Of a stretch of 64,000 bases of DNA, positions 43,160 through 51,586 are shown one piece after another (within the stretch, counting starts at the first letter, position 1; every line of letters starts with the position of its first letter). Position numbers and translations under genes: made by a program. The stretch comes from Bacteroidales bacterium UBA4772. Lineage in GTDB: Bacteria; Bacteroidota; Bacteroidia; Bacteroidales; VadinHA17. The stretch lies in assembly GCA_002403305.1 (NCBI GenBank), contig DHHM01000023.1, forward strand, positions 186,001 through 250,000. Reading direction: 5' to 3'. The notes beneath the pieces were generated by a model that saw only the letters and a list, made by a program, of their open reading frames with translations, was not told the origin of the DNA and did no database searches.

Positions 43160-45352
43160 CTACTTTTCCAGGGTAGCATTGTAGATTCTTCTCTTGGTCA
43201 CGGGAACTTCTATGGTTTTGTATCCTTTGGCGCTGATGACAAGCGTCTCCGATGCCTCGGGCATAACGAACTTGTATTCACCCCTTGCATTGGTCCATGC
43301 CTCTGCTGCCGTGTCCTTGACCCTGACGGAGGCACCGGGGATAGGTTCGCCCGAAGAGTCGGAAATAACGCCGGTAATTTCGTTGGGGTGTGCCTTGGGT
43401 ATTGCACTCTTCTGCAATTGGGTGATATACCCAATGGCTGATTTGGCAGCTTCATTGCCGGGATCGATGGCCAGAATCCTTTTATTCTCCTCGATGGCTT
43501 TCCCGTACTCACCCATTGACATATACATGGTGCTGAGAGAGCTGAGAGCCCTGATCTTGTAGTCAGGAGATAGATTCTCCATCCTGTTGTAATAAGCTTT
43601 TGCCTCGTCGTACCTCTTGTTCATCAGGGCTTCGTAACCGAGGTATCTGAGGGCATCGTAGATCTCCTTCGCATTTTTGACGGAGTCAACGGCAGCCTTC
43701 TGCAGCAGGGCTTCGAATCTCGGTTTTGCAAGGCCAAGTTCCGAATCCGGGTCCTTCGCCGAAGCAGTATTGGCAAGCCAGAGGTAACCCTGCAGGTTGT
43801 CAGGATACTTGGCAATCATCCTGTTGAATATCTCGTCAGCCTTGTTGAAGGCCTTGGCCTGGTAGAATGCCCGGCCGATTTGGATATAATCATTCTCACT
43901 GTCACGTCCCTTCTCCAGTAGTCTTGACCATGTGGTTGCAGCATCTGCATACCTGCGGGCAACATACTGCACGGTTCCTTTTTCGTAGATCATACTGAGA
44001 TCCTCCTTGTCAGTGAAGTAGATGGCCTTCTCGTATGTTTCGAAAGCGCTGTTGAGCTCCTTCTCTGCCTTTGCGATGGCAGCCTTGTGCTCCTCAACTT
44101 TGGCAGCCAGGGCATCCATATCTGACTTGGCTTTCTCTTTTGCTGCACCCTTGAGCGACGTATACCTGGCCTGTAATTTGCTCAGCTCATCGGCCTCGTT
44201 GTCCGCCTCTATGACCAGCTTGCCGTAATCCTGGTTCTTCCTGGCAAGGATCCTTGCATAATATATATAGTCTTTCTTGATCAGGCGCTCCTCATCGAGG
44301 TTGGCAAAAAGCTTATCCATGTATTGATGTGCAAGTTCATAATTGCCCTCTTCATAGGCAGAATAACCTGCAATACGGTTCATGTAGGTCCTTGAGTTGT
44401 CAATGGCGAATATCTCTTCAACATTCTTTATCACCTCCTCATATTCCTTGGCATAGAAGAGGGCATTGACATACCTTATCTTTGCAGGAATATTGCCCTG
44501 TGTCAGTTCGAGGTATTTCTCGAAATACTTCTTGGAATCGTTGAAGCGCCCGGCCATTGAGTAGAGCTGCCCCAGCTCCCTGTATGCAGGAGCGTAGTTT
44601 TCGTCGAGGGCGATAGCCTGTTCATAATAAGGTATGGCAGCCATCAGGTTGCGACCCTTGACATAGATGCTGCCTATCTTCATATTTGCCGTGGGCGACT
44701 GCATATCCCAGTCCTGTGCCAGGTTGTAGTTTTTGATGGCCATCGACCCGTCATTTACCAAAATATAGATGTCACCGGCAATGATGTAGACCTCGCTGTT
44801 GCGGGGGTCGATGGTGAGGGCTTCCCTGATGAAGGGCAGAGCCTTGCTGGTGTCAACCTGCTCAAAGCGGATGTATGACTCGGCTATCTTGCTGAGGGTG
44901 TAAGCATACTCTTTCGGATTATCAATCTTCTTGATCTTCTTATAGGTGGGAAGAAGGCTTTTGGCCTTGACCCTCAACTCTTCCGCCTTTGTGTTGTCAC
45001 CCCGGTAAAATGCCACCTTGGCAAGCCCTATATAGTTGAGCGGATCAGCCGCATTGGCTTCAACACCTTTATTAAGGATGTCTGCTGCCTCCTTGGTGGC
45101 TACCGTAAGCGAATTGGAGATAGTGTCAGAAAAAAAGTCCAGCAGCGTGTTCTCGCCATAATGAAAATAGACCTTGCTGTTCGAAGGATCACTCTTTATC
45201 AGCTGCTGAAAAACCTCCTCCGCCTTATCGTACAGTTCGTTCTTTGTGAATGTTCTGGCTTCTTCAAGCGACTGCGCCTTCAGTCCGGTGCCAAAAACAA
45301 GGCTGAGAAACGGTACAATCAGCAACGCCAGTTTTAAACTTCTCTTACTCAT
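43160..45352 (-). CDS. TPR-repeat protein with C-terminal carboxypeptidase-like regulatory domain
   Basis: 730 residues. Signal peptide (MSKRSLKLALLIVPFLSLVFG), then many tetratricopeptide repeats up to about 390 (KALPFIREALTIDPRNSEVY, AIPYYEQAIALDENYAPAYR), a coiled-coil at about 395-440 (KSDMDALAAKVEEHKAAIAK), more TPRs and a final carboxypeptidase-regulatory-like domain at about 655-730 (ITGVISDSSGEPIPGASVRV). It is likely a periplasmic scaffold. It lies between a PstS-like lipoprotein (15 bp upstream) and exbB. The gene order suggests a dedicated complex with TonB. Confidence 0.85.
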   Translation of the reverse strand: MSKRSLKLALLIVPFLSLVFGTGLKAQSLEEARTFTKNELYDKAEEVFQQLIKSDPSNSKVYFHYGENTLLDFFSDTISNSLTVATKEAADILNKGVEANAADPLNYIGLAKVAFYRGDNTKAEELRVKAKSLLPTYKKIKKIDNPKEYAYTLSKIAESYIRFEQVDTSKALPFIREALTIDPRNSEVYIIAGDIYILVNDGSMAIKNYNLAQDWDMQSPTANMKIGSIYVKGRNLMAAIPYYEQAIALDENYAPAYRELGQLYSMAGRFNDSKKYFEKYLELTQGNIPAKIRYVNALFYAKEYEEVIKNVEEIFAIDNSRTYMNRIAGYSAYEEGNYELAHQYMDKLFANLDEERLIKKDYIYYARILARKNQDYGKLVIEADNEADELSKLQARYTSLKGAAKEKAKSDMDALAAKVEEHKAAIAKAEKELNSAFETYEKAIYFTDKEDLSMIYEKGTVQYVARRYADAATTWSRLLEKGRDSENDYIQIGRAFYQAKAFNKADEIFNRMIAKYPDNLQGYLWLANTASAKDPDSELGLAKPRFEALLQKAAVDSVKNAKEIYDALRYLGYEALMNKRYDEAKAYYNRMENLSPDYKIRALSSLSTMYMSMGEYGKAIEENKRILAIDPGNEAAKSAIGYITQLQKSAIPKAHPNEITGVISDSSGEPIPGASVRVKDTAAEAWTNARGEYKFVMPEASETLVISAKGYKTIEVPVTKRRIYNATLEK

Positions 45353-45367
45353 CTTTTCTATATTTGG

Positions 45368-46330
45368 TTACTCATTCTTTAACTGTATTATTCGTATCGG
45401 CATCGTTGCAGGTACAAGACCCGATTTTAAAATTATTCTTTGTCCCTTTTCTCCTGCTACAAAGCTTACAAATCCCGAGCCAAGTCCTGGGAATGATTCT
45501 CTGGAATTCATAACTACTTCTCTGACAAAAGGATATGTTTTATCGTAAATTGATCCCTGTACAGGCATATAGAAGGTGTTCGGGTCAAGATAGGGAAGTG
45601 AAACAGCAGCCACCTTAATCTTGTTCTGAAGGCTCATGCTGGTTGGATCTTCATAGTCGCTGATCCAGTTGACACTTACAATACCAAGTGCCGCAGGGCT
45701 GCTGGCGACATAATCGATAACCTCAGGATTGCTGTTGACAGCGTAGAAGTTGGGTGTCAGCTTCTCCGGGAGCTCAAATTTCTCTCTGAAATACCGGATG
45801 TTTGCGGAGTGTATGTTGTCAAACACAATATTTATCTGACCCAGCCGGGATTTTGAGTTTATCTGGTTCCAGTCGGTGATCTTTCCGGTGAAGATATCCC
45901 TGACGTTTTCATATGTAAGCAGGGAATCGCCGTTTTTCCTGTTCAGTACCAGTGCCAGTGCATCATATGCCACAACAGTTGTTCGTACCACTGTCTGAAC
46001 GTCCAGCAGCAGTTCCCTCTGCTCGTCAGTAGGCGTCCAGGAAGAGACTATGGTTCTGACCGAGTCATTCAGAAAGTCAGCCACAAGTTCATTTTCAGCC
46101 TTGTATACCGGCCTTATCGTCGCATAAGGGTAGAGGGCGGTGAAGGTGTCAACCTCCGCCTCCACGATAAGCCGGAAGGATTCGTCAACTCCTAATACAA
46201 TGTCACCCGAGGTGGGTGTCTCCTTCAAGGCTGTGGTACCCCTTGGCTTGCAGGATACAATGAAAAGTGCCATCAATACCGGCAATATCAGCCATGTCTT
46301 TGACCTTCTCGCAATAGGAGTTCTGTTCAT
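45368..46330 (-). CDS. PstS-like substrate-binding lipoprotein
   Basis: 320 residues from the ATG at 46330; an in-frame TTG at 46348 is less likely. Lipobox FIVSC with C27, then a type II periplasmic binding fold of the PstS family: GDIVLGVDESFRLIVEAE, YDALALVLNRKNGDS, IFTGKITDWNQIN and AALGIVSVNWI. There is no Pst ABC permease nearby; instead it heads the TPR-exbB-exbD-exbD-tonB series. It binds an oxyanion or other ligand in the periplasm; the ligand is not determined. Confidence 0.85.
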   Translation of the reverse strand: MNRTPIARRSKTWLILPVLMALFIVSCKPRGTTALKETPTSGDIVLGVDESFRLIVEAEVDTFTALYPYATIRPVYKAENELVADFLNDSVRTIVSSWTPTDEQRELLLDVQTVVRTTVVAYDALALVLNRKNGDSLLTYENVRDIFTGKITDWNQINSKSRLGQINIVFDNIHSANIRYFREKFELPEKLTPNFYAVNSNPEVIDYVASSPAALGIVSVNWISDYEDPTSMSLQNKIKVAAVSLPYLDPNTFYMPVQGSIYDKTYPFVREVVMNSRESFPGLGSGFVSFVAGEKGQRIILKSGLVPATMPIRIIQLKNE

Positions 46331-46509
46331 TCTTTTTCCCGTGATCAACTTATTATAGCCTACAATATTAATAATTATCTCTTTATAAACTTTATTTAAA
46401 GACTTTCAAATTTCCTGCCACACTGCTTTTTTCTGATCCGGGACGGCCATGGCCCTATCCCTTTATGACCGTCACTGACCGTGGTCACCCTTGCATGTCA
46501 GCCGGTTTC

Positions 46510-46740
46510 TTATTCACTGTCATCGCTGAAGAAGGCTTCCTTTATCTTCTCCCAGGCAACGAAGACCCGGTATATGCCGTAGATTATCAGGGGAATGCCG
46601 AAGACTATCCGCAGGGCCTTATCCATGTAACTGTCAAGCATGGGAGAGAAGATTATGAATGCTCCGAGGCCCAGGTAGAAAAATACCATCAAGGTACCGA
46701 AAATGGCAAATACCCTGTCGTAAAGATTTTTGTTGCTCAT
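46510..46740 (-). CDS. Small membrane protein, unknown
   Basis: 76 residues with two membrane helices (VFAIFGTLMVFFYLGLGAFII and ALRIVFGIPLIIYGIYRVFV) and an acidic C-terminus (FFSDDSE). No named family is recognised. It lies 179 bp ahead of the PstS-like gene in the same orientation and has its own perfect -7 box, so it may be the first gene of that operon or a separate unit. Confidence 0.7.
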   Translation of the reverse strand: MSNKNLYDRVFAIFGTLMVFFYLGLGAFIIFSPMLDSYMDKALRIVFGIPLIIYGIYRVFVAWEKIKEAFFSDDSE

Positions 46741-46760
46741 CAGGCTGTTTCTTGTAGCGG

Positions 46761-46768
46761 CAAATATA
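46761..46768 (-). promoter_or_regulatory. Candidate -7 element TATATTTG
   Basis: Exact TAnnTTTG match on the minus strand, 20 bp before the ATG of the small membrane gene at 46740. No -33 box seen. Confidence 0.4.
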
Positions 46769-46810
46769 TTGATAATTCTTTTTTTTGCCTTAAATGGTTC
46801 AATTTAGATC

Positions 46811-46844
46811 AAAAAAAGAGGGGAGTTTCTGAGAAACTCCCCTC
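46811..46844 (-). terminator. Intrinsic terminator of the peptide transporter gene
   Basis: GAGGGGAGTTTC and GAAACTCCCCTC form a perfect 12-bp stem with a 3-nt loop; on the minus strand seven T residues follow. It lies just beyond the POT transporter stop. Confidence 0.93.
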
Positions 46845-46863
46845 CGCTATTTGTAGCTACAGT

Positions 46864-48663
46864 CTATTTTGTTGCCCTTTCGAGTCTCTTCATTATCGAG
46901 AAAATGAAGGCGGCAGAGAGGAGACAGCAGACAATGAAAACTGTCCAGAGCTGCCACAGTTCGACGCTGTCCCACAGTTTGGATCCGACGAAAAGAAGCT
47001 TGTTTCCCACTGCTGTTGCCAACAGCCATCCTGCCTGCATCATTCCCTGGAAGCGTGAGGGAGCCACCTTTGAGACAAATGAGAGGCCCATCGGGCTGAG
47101 GAACAGCTCTGCCACTGTCAGGATAAGATAACTGCTTATCAGCCAGTAGGGACTAACCCTGAGTGCTTCTGCCACGGGTGAGCCTTCAAGTGAAGAGGGT
47201 GAGGGAAGATTCACGGATGAGATCAGCACCAGTATGAATCCGACAGCTGCTATGATCATTCCGATACCAATCTTTTTTGGTGTTGAAGGTTCAATGTTTT
47301 TCTTGTTGAGCCATGCAAATAGTCCCATTACGGGGAAGGTGAGGGCTACAATGAACAGCGGGTTGAACGACTGGAATACTTCCGGTTCTATGGAGTTCAT
47401 TGCATCGGCCTTTGTCACGAAGAAGTAAGCCAGCACCATAGCTGTCACAAATAGGGCTCCTCCGATGAATCTGGCGACCGGCAGTATATTTTTTCTTACC
47501 AGCATCACAAGACCTGCAATGGAACCTATGACTGCCAGCATTGAAGGCAGTGTAAAGAAGAGGTTGGTGAACGGCCCCACCTGCTTCACCGTGTAGTCTC
47601 TGGCAAACAGTGTGAGGGTAAGTCCGTTCTGGTGGAATGACATCCAGAAGAAGACCACCACAACGAACACAAGGATGAGTGATGAAACGCGTGCGTATTC
47701 ATCTTTCTTCGCCGTTGTAAGCATCCAGGTGATGAAGCCTGCAAAGAGCCCGAATGCCAGTCCTGATGCCCATCCAACGATGAAGCTCAGTCCGGTTGCA
47801 AAGATGGCCATGGCTATCAGTGCGTAGATGAGAGGTCTGATCTCCAGTTCAAGGGTGTTGGCTGACTCCGCGCTTTCCTTGACCGGTTTTTCCTTACTGG
47901 GAAGCAGTCTGTTGAAAACAACGTAGACGAGCAGTGAGATGACCATGGCTCCTGCGGCGATGGCAAAGGCATAGTTGTAACCTCTTGAGAAGACGTTGAG
48001 ATAGCTCTCTGCAAAGGTGCCAAGGTCGGTCACGGGGCCGGCAAGGTTCACCTTGTCAGCCAGTAGCTGAAACTCGTCAAGCTTCGGACCGGTTGCCAGG
48101 ATACCGCCATTATACTGATGACAGAGTGCCGGAAGGCTCCCGTCATGTGCAAATCCGTTGGACTTGAGCCACCAGTTCCTGATTCCGTTGGCGGCAAACG
48201 GGGCGAAGAAGGCACCCACATTGATACCCATGTAAAAGATCATGAATGCAGTATCCCGCAGCTTTGAGTACTGCGGATTGTCATACAGCTGTCCCACAAC
48301 AGCCTGCAGGTTACCCTTGAAGAGTCCGTTGCCAAAGGCGATTGTGAAGAGGGCTATCACGGTAAAGGGCAGTGACATGCCGGGTATCGCCATCATTAAG
48401 TATCCGGCGAACATGATGATGATACCGAACAGTATCACCGTTTTGTATTTCCTTGTGGAGTCAGCGAGGATTCCCCCTACCAGTGCAAGAGCATAAATGG
48501 CGAAGTAAAACCAGCTGTAAATTTCTCCGGCTTTCTCGGCAGCAAGGCCGTACTTGGCCTGCAGGAAGAGCACCAGTATTGCCATCATGGTGTAGAAACC
48601 GAAACGTTCGCCCATATTGGCAAAAAATGCTACCAGCAGTCCTTTTGGATGGTTCTTGAGCAT
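46864..48663 (-). CDS. POT/PTR-family peptide transporter
   Basis: 599 residues from the ATG at 48663 (MLKNHPKGLLVAFFANMGER). The frame is open to a TTG at 48705, but that codon sits inside a perfect -7 box, so the ATG start is favoured. Fourteen or so membrane helices and the POT signature region FFANMGERFGFYTMMAILVL are present, with a large periplasmic insert (residues about 175-215). The usual E-x-x-E-R proton-coupling motif reads N16-x-x-E19-R20, so the first Glu is replaced. It imports di- and tripeptides with protons. Followed by a strong terminator. Confidence 0.9.
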   Translation of the reverse strand: MLKNHPKGLLVAFFANMGERFGFYTMMAILVLFLQAKYGLAAEKAGEIYSWFYFAIYALALVGGILADSTRKYKTVILFGIIIMFAGYLMMAIPGMSLPFTVIALFTIAFGNGLFKGNLQAVVGQLYDNPQYSKLRDTAFMIFYMGINVGAFFAPFAANGIRNWWLKSNGFAHDGSLPALCHQYNGGILATGPKLDEFQLLADKVNLAGPVTDLGTFAESYLNVFSRGYNYAFAIAAGAMVISLLVYVVFNRLLPSKEKPVKESAESANTLELEIRPLIYALIAMAIFATGLSFIVGWASGLAFGLFAGFITWMLTTAKKDEYARVSSLILVFVVVVFFWMSFHQNGLTLTLFARDYTVKQVGPFTNLFFTLPSMLAVIGSIAGLVMLVRKNILPVARFIGGALFVTAMVLAYFFVTKADAMNSIEPEVFQSFNPLFIVALTFPVMGLFAWLNKKNIEPSTPKKIGIGMIIAAVGFILVLISSVNLPSPSSLEGSPVAEALRVSPYWLISSYLILTVAELFLSPMGLSFVSKVAPSRFQGMMQAGWLLATAVGNKLLFVGSKLWDSVELWQLWTVFIVCCLLSAAFIFSIMKRLERATK

Positions 48664-48702
48664 AGCTTTCCGTATTGATTGTTTTTTTGATTCAGATGCC
48701 GA

Positions 48703-48710
48703 CAAATATA
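48703..48710 (-). promoter_or_regulatory. Candidate -7 element TATATTTG for the peptide transporter
   Basis: Exact TAnnTTTG match on the minus strand, 39 bp before the ATG at 48663. It overlaps the alternative TTG start at 48705 and so excludes it. It shares the spacer with the divergent nnr promoter. Confidence 0.45.
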
Positions 48711-48770
48711 TTAATCTTTTTAATTTTCAGCTATTGCATTGTAAATTAGACGCGATATTTCTACATTGCT

Positions 48771-48778
48771 TATATTTG
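48771..48778 (+). promoter_or_regulatory. Candidate -7 element TATATTTG for nnr
   Basis: Exact TAnnTTTG match 33 bp before the ATG at 48812. No clear -33 box at standard spacing. Confidence 0.4.
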
Positions 48779-48811
48779 CACTTCGTATTGAATTGGATAG
48801 AGCAGGGACCT

Positions 48812-50341
48812 ATGAAGATTTTTACTGCCAATGAGATAAGGGAAATTGATGCCGCCACCCTCAGGCTTGAGCCTGTCACACCGGCAGGGCTGATGGAGCG
48901 GGCGGCCAAAACGTTTTTTCAACGGCTGAAGGAGAGTGTGCCGCCTGAAAAAAAGGTCAACGTCTTTTCCGGTCCCGGAAACAACGGGGGCGACGGGTTG
49001 GTTGTCGCACGGCTTATGCATGAGGAGGGGTATCCGGTGAGGGTCTATGTTGTTGAGTCGGGGGCATCGCACAGCAGTGAGTTTACGATGAATGTTGACC
49101 GTCTTGTAAGAGCCGGTATATCACCGCTGACGATTGCTGAGCCGGATTTCTTTCCGTCCATTGGGCGTGAAGAGGTGATCATAGACGCCATTTTCGGCAC
49201 GGGACTGCACAGGCCACCGGCCGGTGTGGCTGCTGAAGTGATACGCAGGATCAACAAAACAGGTGCCTACGTCATCTCAGTGGATGTTCCGTCGGGGCTT
49301 TACTGCGAAGATAATGGTGATGTCAACCGCGAAACGGTTATAAGGGCATCACTGACCCTCACATTCCAGTTTCCGAAGCTGGCTTTCATGTTCGCCGGGA
49401 ACGATGATCATGTTGGCAAGTGGGAGGTGCTGGATATAGGACTGCATCCCTCTGCTATCGATGAAAAGGCATCTGCCTTCCATTATATTATGAGGGAGGA
49501 TGTCAGGCCAATGATAGTTAAGAGGAGGAAGTTTGACCACAAGGGCACCTTCGGTCATGCTCTGGTTATAGCAGGCAGTTACGGCAAGGCCGGTGCTGCA
49601 ACCCTGGCGGCTGCCGCAGCATTGCGTGCGGGGGCGGGACTGGTTACAGTTCATCTGCCGGTCTCAGCCGTCATCCCCATGCAGGCAGCGCTGCCCGAGG
49701 CTATGGTTTCACCTGACCCGGGAGAGAGGAATATTACGGCACTTCCGGACCTGGAGGTTTACAGTGCTGTCGGGGCAGGCCCGGGACTGGGGACAGACCC
49801 TGACACCCGGCTGATGCTTGAAAAACTGCTTGATAACGTTTCTGTTCCCCTGCTGCTGGATGCCGATGCTATCAACATCCTGGCACTCAACAGGGAGCTG
49901 CTGGAGAAGCTGCCGCCTCATACTGTGCTTACTCCCCATCCGGGTGAGTTCAGGAGACTTGCCGGTACAACCTCCAGCGATTACCGTCTTATGGAAGAGC
50001 AGCGTGCCTTCGCAGCAAAGCATAACTGCATTGTGGTGCTAAAGGGAGCACACACCTCCATTGCACTACCTGAAGGAGAGATATACTTCAACAGTACCGG
50101 CAATCCGGGCATGGCTACCGGTGGAAGCGGCGACGTGCTTACCGGAATGATAACTTCTCTGCTGGCCCAGGGCTATGCCATTGCTGATGCTGCCGTTATC
50201 GGTGTTTACCTGCACGGCCTGGCGGGTGACGTCGCACTCAGGATACACTCCGAAGAGTCTGTCATCGCCGGAGACATTCTCATGAACATCGGGAGGGCAT
50301 ACCGGGAGACGCAGTTCAGCAACTTCAGCATGTACCTTTAA
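48812..50341 (+). CDS. nnr: Bifunctional NAD(P)HX epimerase/dehydratase
   Basis: 509 residues from the ATG at 48812 (MKIFTANEIREIDAATLRLE); the frame is open upstream into the transporter's 5' region but the family begins here. The N-terminal YjeF epimerase domain shows SGPGNNGGDGLVVARL (53-68) and IDAIFGTGLHR. The C-terminal ribokinase-like dehydratase domain begins near 230 and has FGHALVIAGSYGKAGAATLA and the catalytic GMATGGSGDVLTGMI near 432-446. It repairs hydrated NADH and NADPH: epimerase interconverts R/S forms, and the ADP-dependent dehydratase restores NAD(P)H. The DUF4831 gene starts 9 bp later. Confidence 0.95.
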   Translation: MKIFTANEIREIDAATLRLEPVTPAGLMERAAKTFFQRLKESVPPEKKVNVFSGPGNNGGDGLVVARLMHEEGYPVRVYVVESGASHSSEFTMNVDRLVRAGISPLTIAEPDFFPSIGREEVIIDAIFGTGLHRPPAGVAAEVIRRINKTGAYVISVDVPSGLYCEDNGDVNRETVIRASLTLTFQFPKLAFMFAGNDDHVGKWEVLDIGLHPSAIDEKASAFHYIMREDVRPMIVKRRKFDHKGTFGHALVIAGSYGKAGAATLAAAAALRAGAGLVTVHLPVSAVIPMQAALPEAMVSPDPGERNITALPDLEVYSAVGAGPGLGTDPDTRLMLEKLLDNVSVPLLLDADAINILALNRELLEKLPPHTVLTPHPGEFRRLAGTTSSDYRLMEEQRAFAAKHNCIVVLKGAHTSIALPEGEIYFNSTGNPGMATGGSGDVLTGMITSLLAQGYAIADAAVIGVYLHGLAGDVALRIHSEESVIAGDILMNIGRAYRETQFSNFSMYL

Positions 50342-50350
50342 ACCAAGAAA

Positions 50351-51472
50351 ATGAAAAGATTATTTATACCTTCTCTCTTAGCATTGACGGCGCTTCTGTC
50401 GTCATGTTCTGTTCAGTCCAGGAACAGCGGTAACGACATAGTGGTCCTTCCCCTGGGAGGAGAGGTAAAGATCACCGAAGGCAGCATGGTTTATGCGCTT
50501 CCGCTAACAGTATTTGAGTTTGAGATCACGGCCACCAGGACTCTCGGGGTGCCGGGTCCATATGCAAATTATGCTGCCGAGATGATCGGTCTTGACAATA
50601 TCATTGAGCAGGAGCATGAGTACTGGACTCTCACCGCCGTCAGGCTGAACAGCTTCGAGGAGCTTGATCCGGCGCATTTCTATATTATCGAGGGCACCTC
50701 CCTGATGCAGACGAACCTGCTCTTGCTGAAAGAGAGCGGGCTGGTGCTTGATATCAATCCAGCAATCTACTCCCGGACAGGCTTCTCACAGATCCGGGAC
50801 CGCGATGAGGAGACCGGAACACTCTTTCCTGACCGGGGTGCCTATGAATACGTGGCCACAAGAACAGACACGGCCTACAGGGTGGTTAAGGCAGATACAG
50901 CTTTTATCAGGGTGCCTTACCTGGTGCAGAAAAAACGGGGCATGACCGTTGAGGAGGAGGCACGTGAAGCGGCCGACCGGCTGCTTGAACTCAGGGAGGG
51001 AAGGCATATGATACTCACGGGCGAAACCAACATCTTTCCGCAGGATGGAGCCGCCATCGACGAGATAAACAGGCTTGACAGGGAGTATACGGCGCTTTTT
51101 GCCGGCAAGAGCTTCACCGAGAGCAGAAAGTTCCACGTATGGCTTACGCCCGACCTCTCCATGGCAGGAGTCAAAACCACTGTCTTCAATTTCTCGGCCG
51201 CTCAGGGAGTTCTTCCTGCAGAGAGCCGGGAAGGCATCCCGGTGCAGATTGAGATAGTACCCTCGGGCAAAACCAGGGAGCTGAAGCTTGTCGTTCGTCC
51301 TGTGGTATCTCAAAAGGAACTGACAGCCAGGGACAGGCTCTATTACAGGGTCCCTGATGTTGCTGGCATCAAGGTCACTGCAGGGGAAGAGACACTCTGC
51401 ACCGCCAGGAAGCTGGTGTATCAGTTCGGCAATACCGTAACCCTGCCGTCAAATTTTATTATAGGCAAATAA
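50351..51472 (+). CDS. DUF4831-family lipoprotein
   Basis: 373 residues with a lipobox LLSSC (C19) and no membrane helix after the signal. YALPLTVFEFEITATRTLGVPGPYANYAAEMIG is split over the N-terminal part, and the second half has RLLELREGRHMILTGETN and repeated beta strands. The pattern fits the DUF4831 family, which has no assigned activity. It follows nnr by 9 bp. The stop is followed at once by a heptanucleotide repeat block. Confidence 0.8.
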   Translation: MKRLFIPSLLALTALLSSCSVQSRNSGNDIVVLPLGGEVKITEGSMVYALPLTVFEFEITATRTLGVPGPYANYAAEMIGLDNIIEQEHEYWTLTAVRLNSFEELDPAHFYIIEGTSLMQTNLLLLKESGLVLDINPAIYSRTGFSQIRDRDEETGTLFPDRGAYEYVATRTDTAYRVVKADTAFIRVPYLVQKKRGMTVEEEAREAADRLLELREGRHMILTGETNIFPQDGAAIDEINRLDREYTALFAGKSFTESRKFHVWLTPDLSMAGVKTTVFNFSAAQGVLPAESREGIPVQIEIVPSGKTRELKLVVRPVVSQKELTARDRLYYRVPDVAGIKVTAGEETLCTARKLVYQFGNTVTLPSNFIIGK

Positions 51473-51473
51473 T

Positions 51474-51586
51474 TCCGGTCGGCAGTCAGCAGTCCACAAT
51501 CGGCAGTCGTTTAAGGCACTGAGGACTGAATACTGCTGACTGAAGACTGAGGACTGCTGACTGAAGACTGAGGACTGCGGACTGAT
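51474..51586. repeat. Heptanucleotide repeat: NNCAGTC units then GACTGNN units
   Basis: Two runs with the same 7-bp period. About four units of NNCAGTC type occupy 51481-51508; ten units of GACTGNN type (first CACTGAG, one TACTGCT) run 51517-51586. The runs are reverse complements in core, so the RNA could fold: a 12-bp exact match exists between GCAGTCAGCAGTC and GACTGCTGACTG. The block fills the gap between convergent genes and ends at the glycosyltransferase stop. Confidence 0.88.

Noticed and set aside
45368..46330. Part of a classic Pst phosphate ABC transporter
   Set aside because: No PstC, PstA, PstB or PhoU gene is adjacent; the neighbours are TPR and TonB/Exb genes.
51517..51586. 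CRISPR-like array
   Set aside because: Units are 7 bp and directly adjacent, with no spacers; no cas gene is present.
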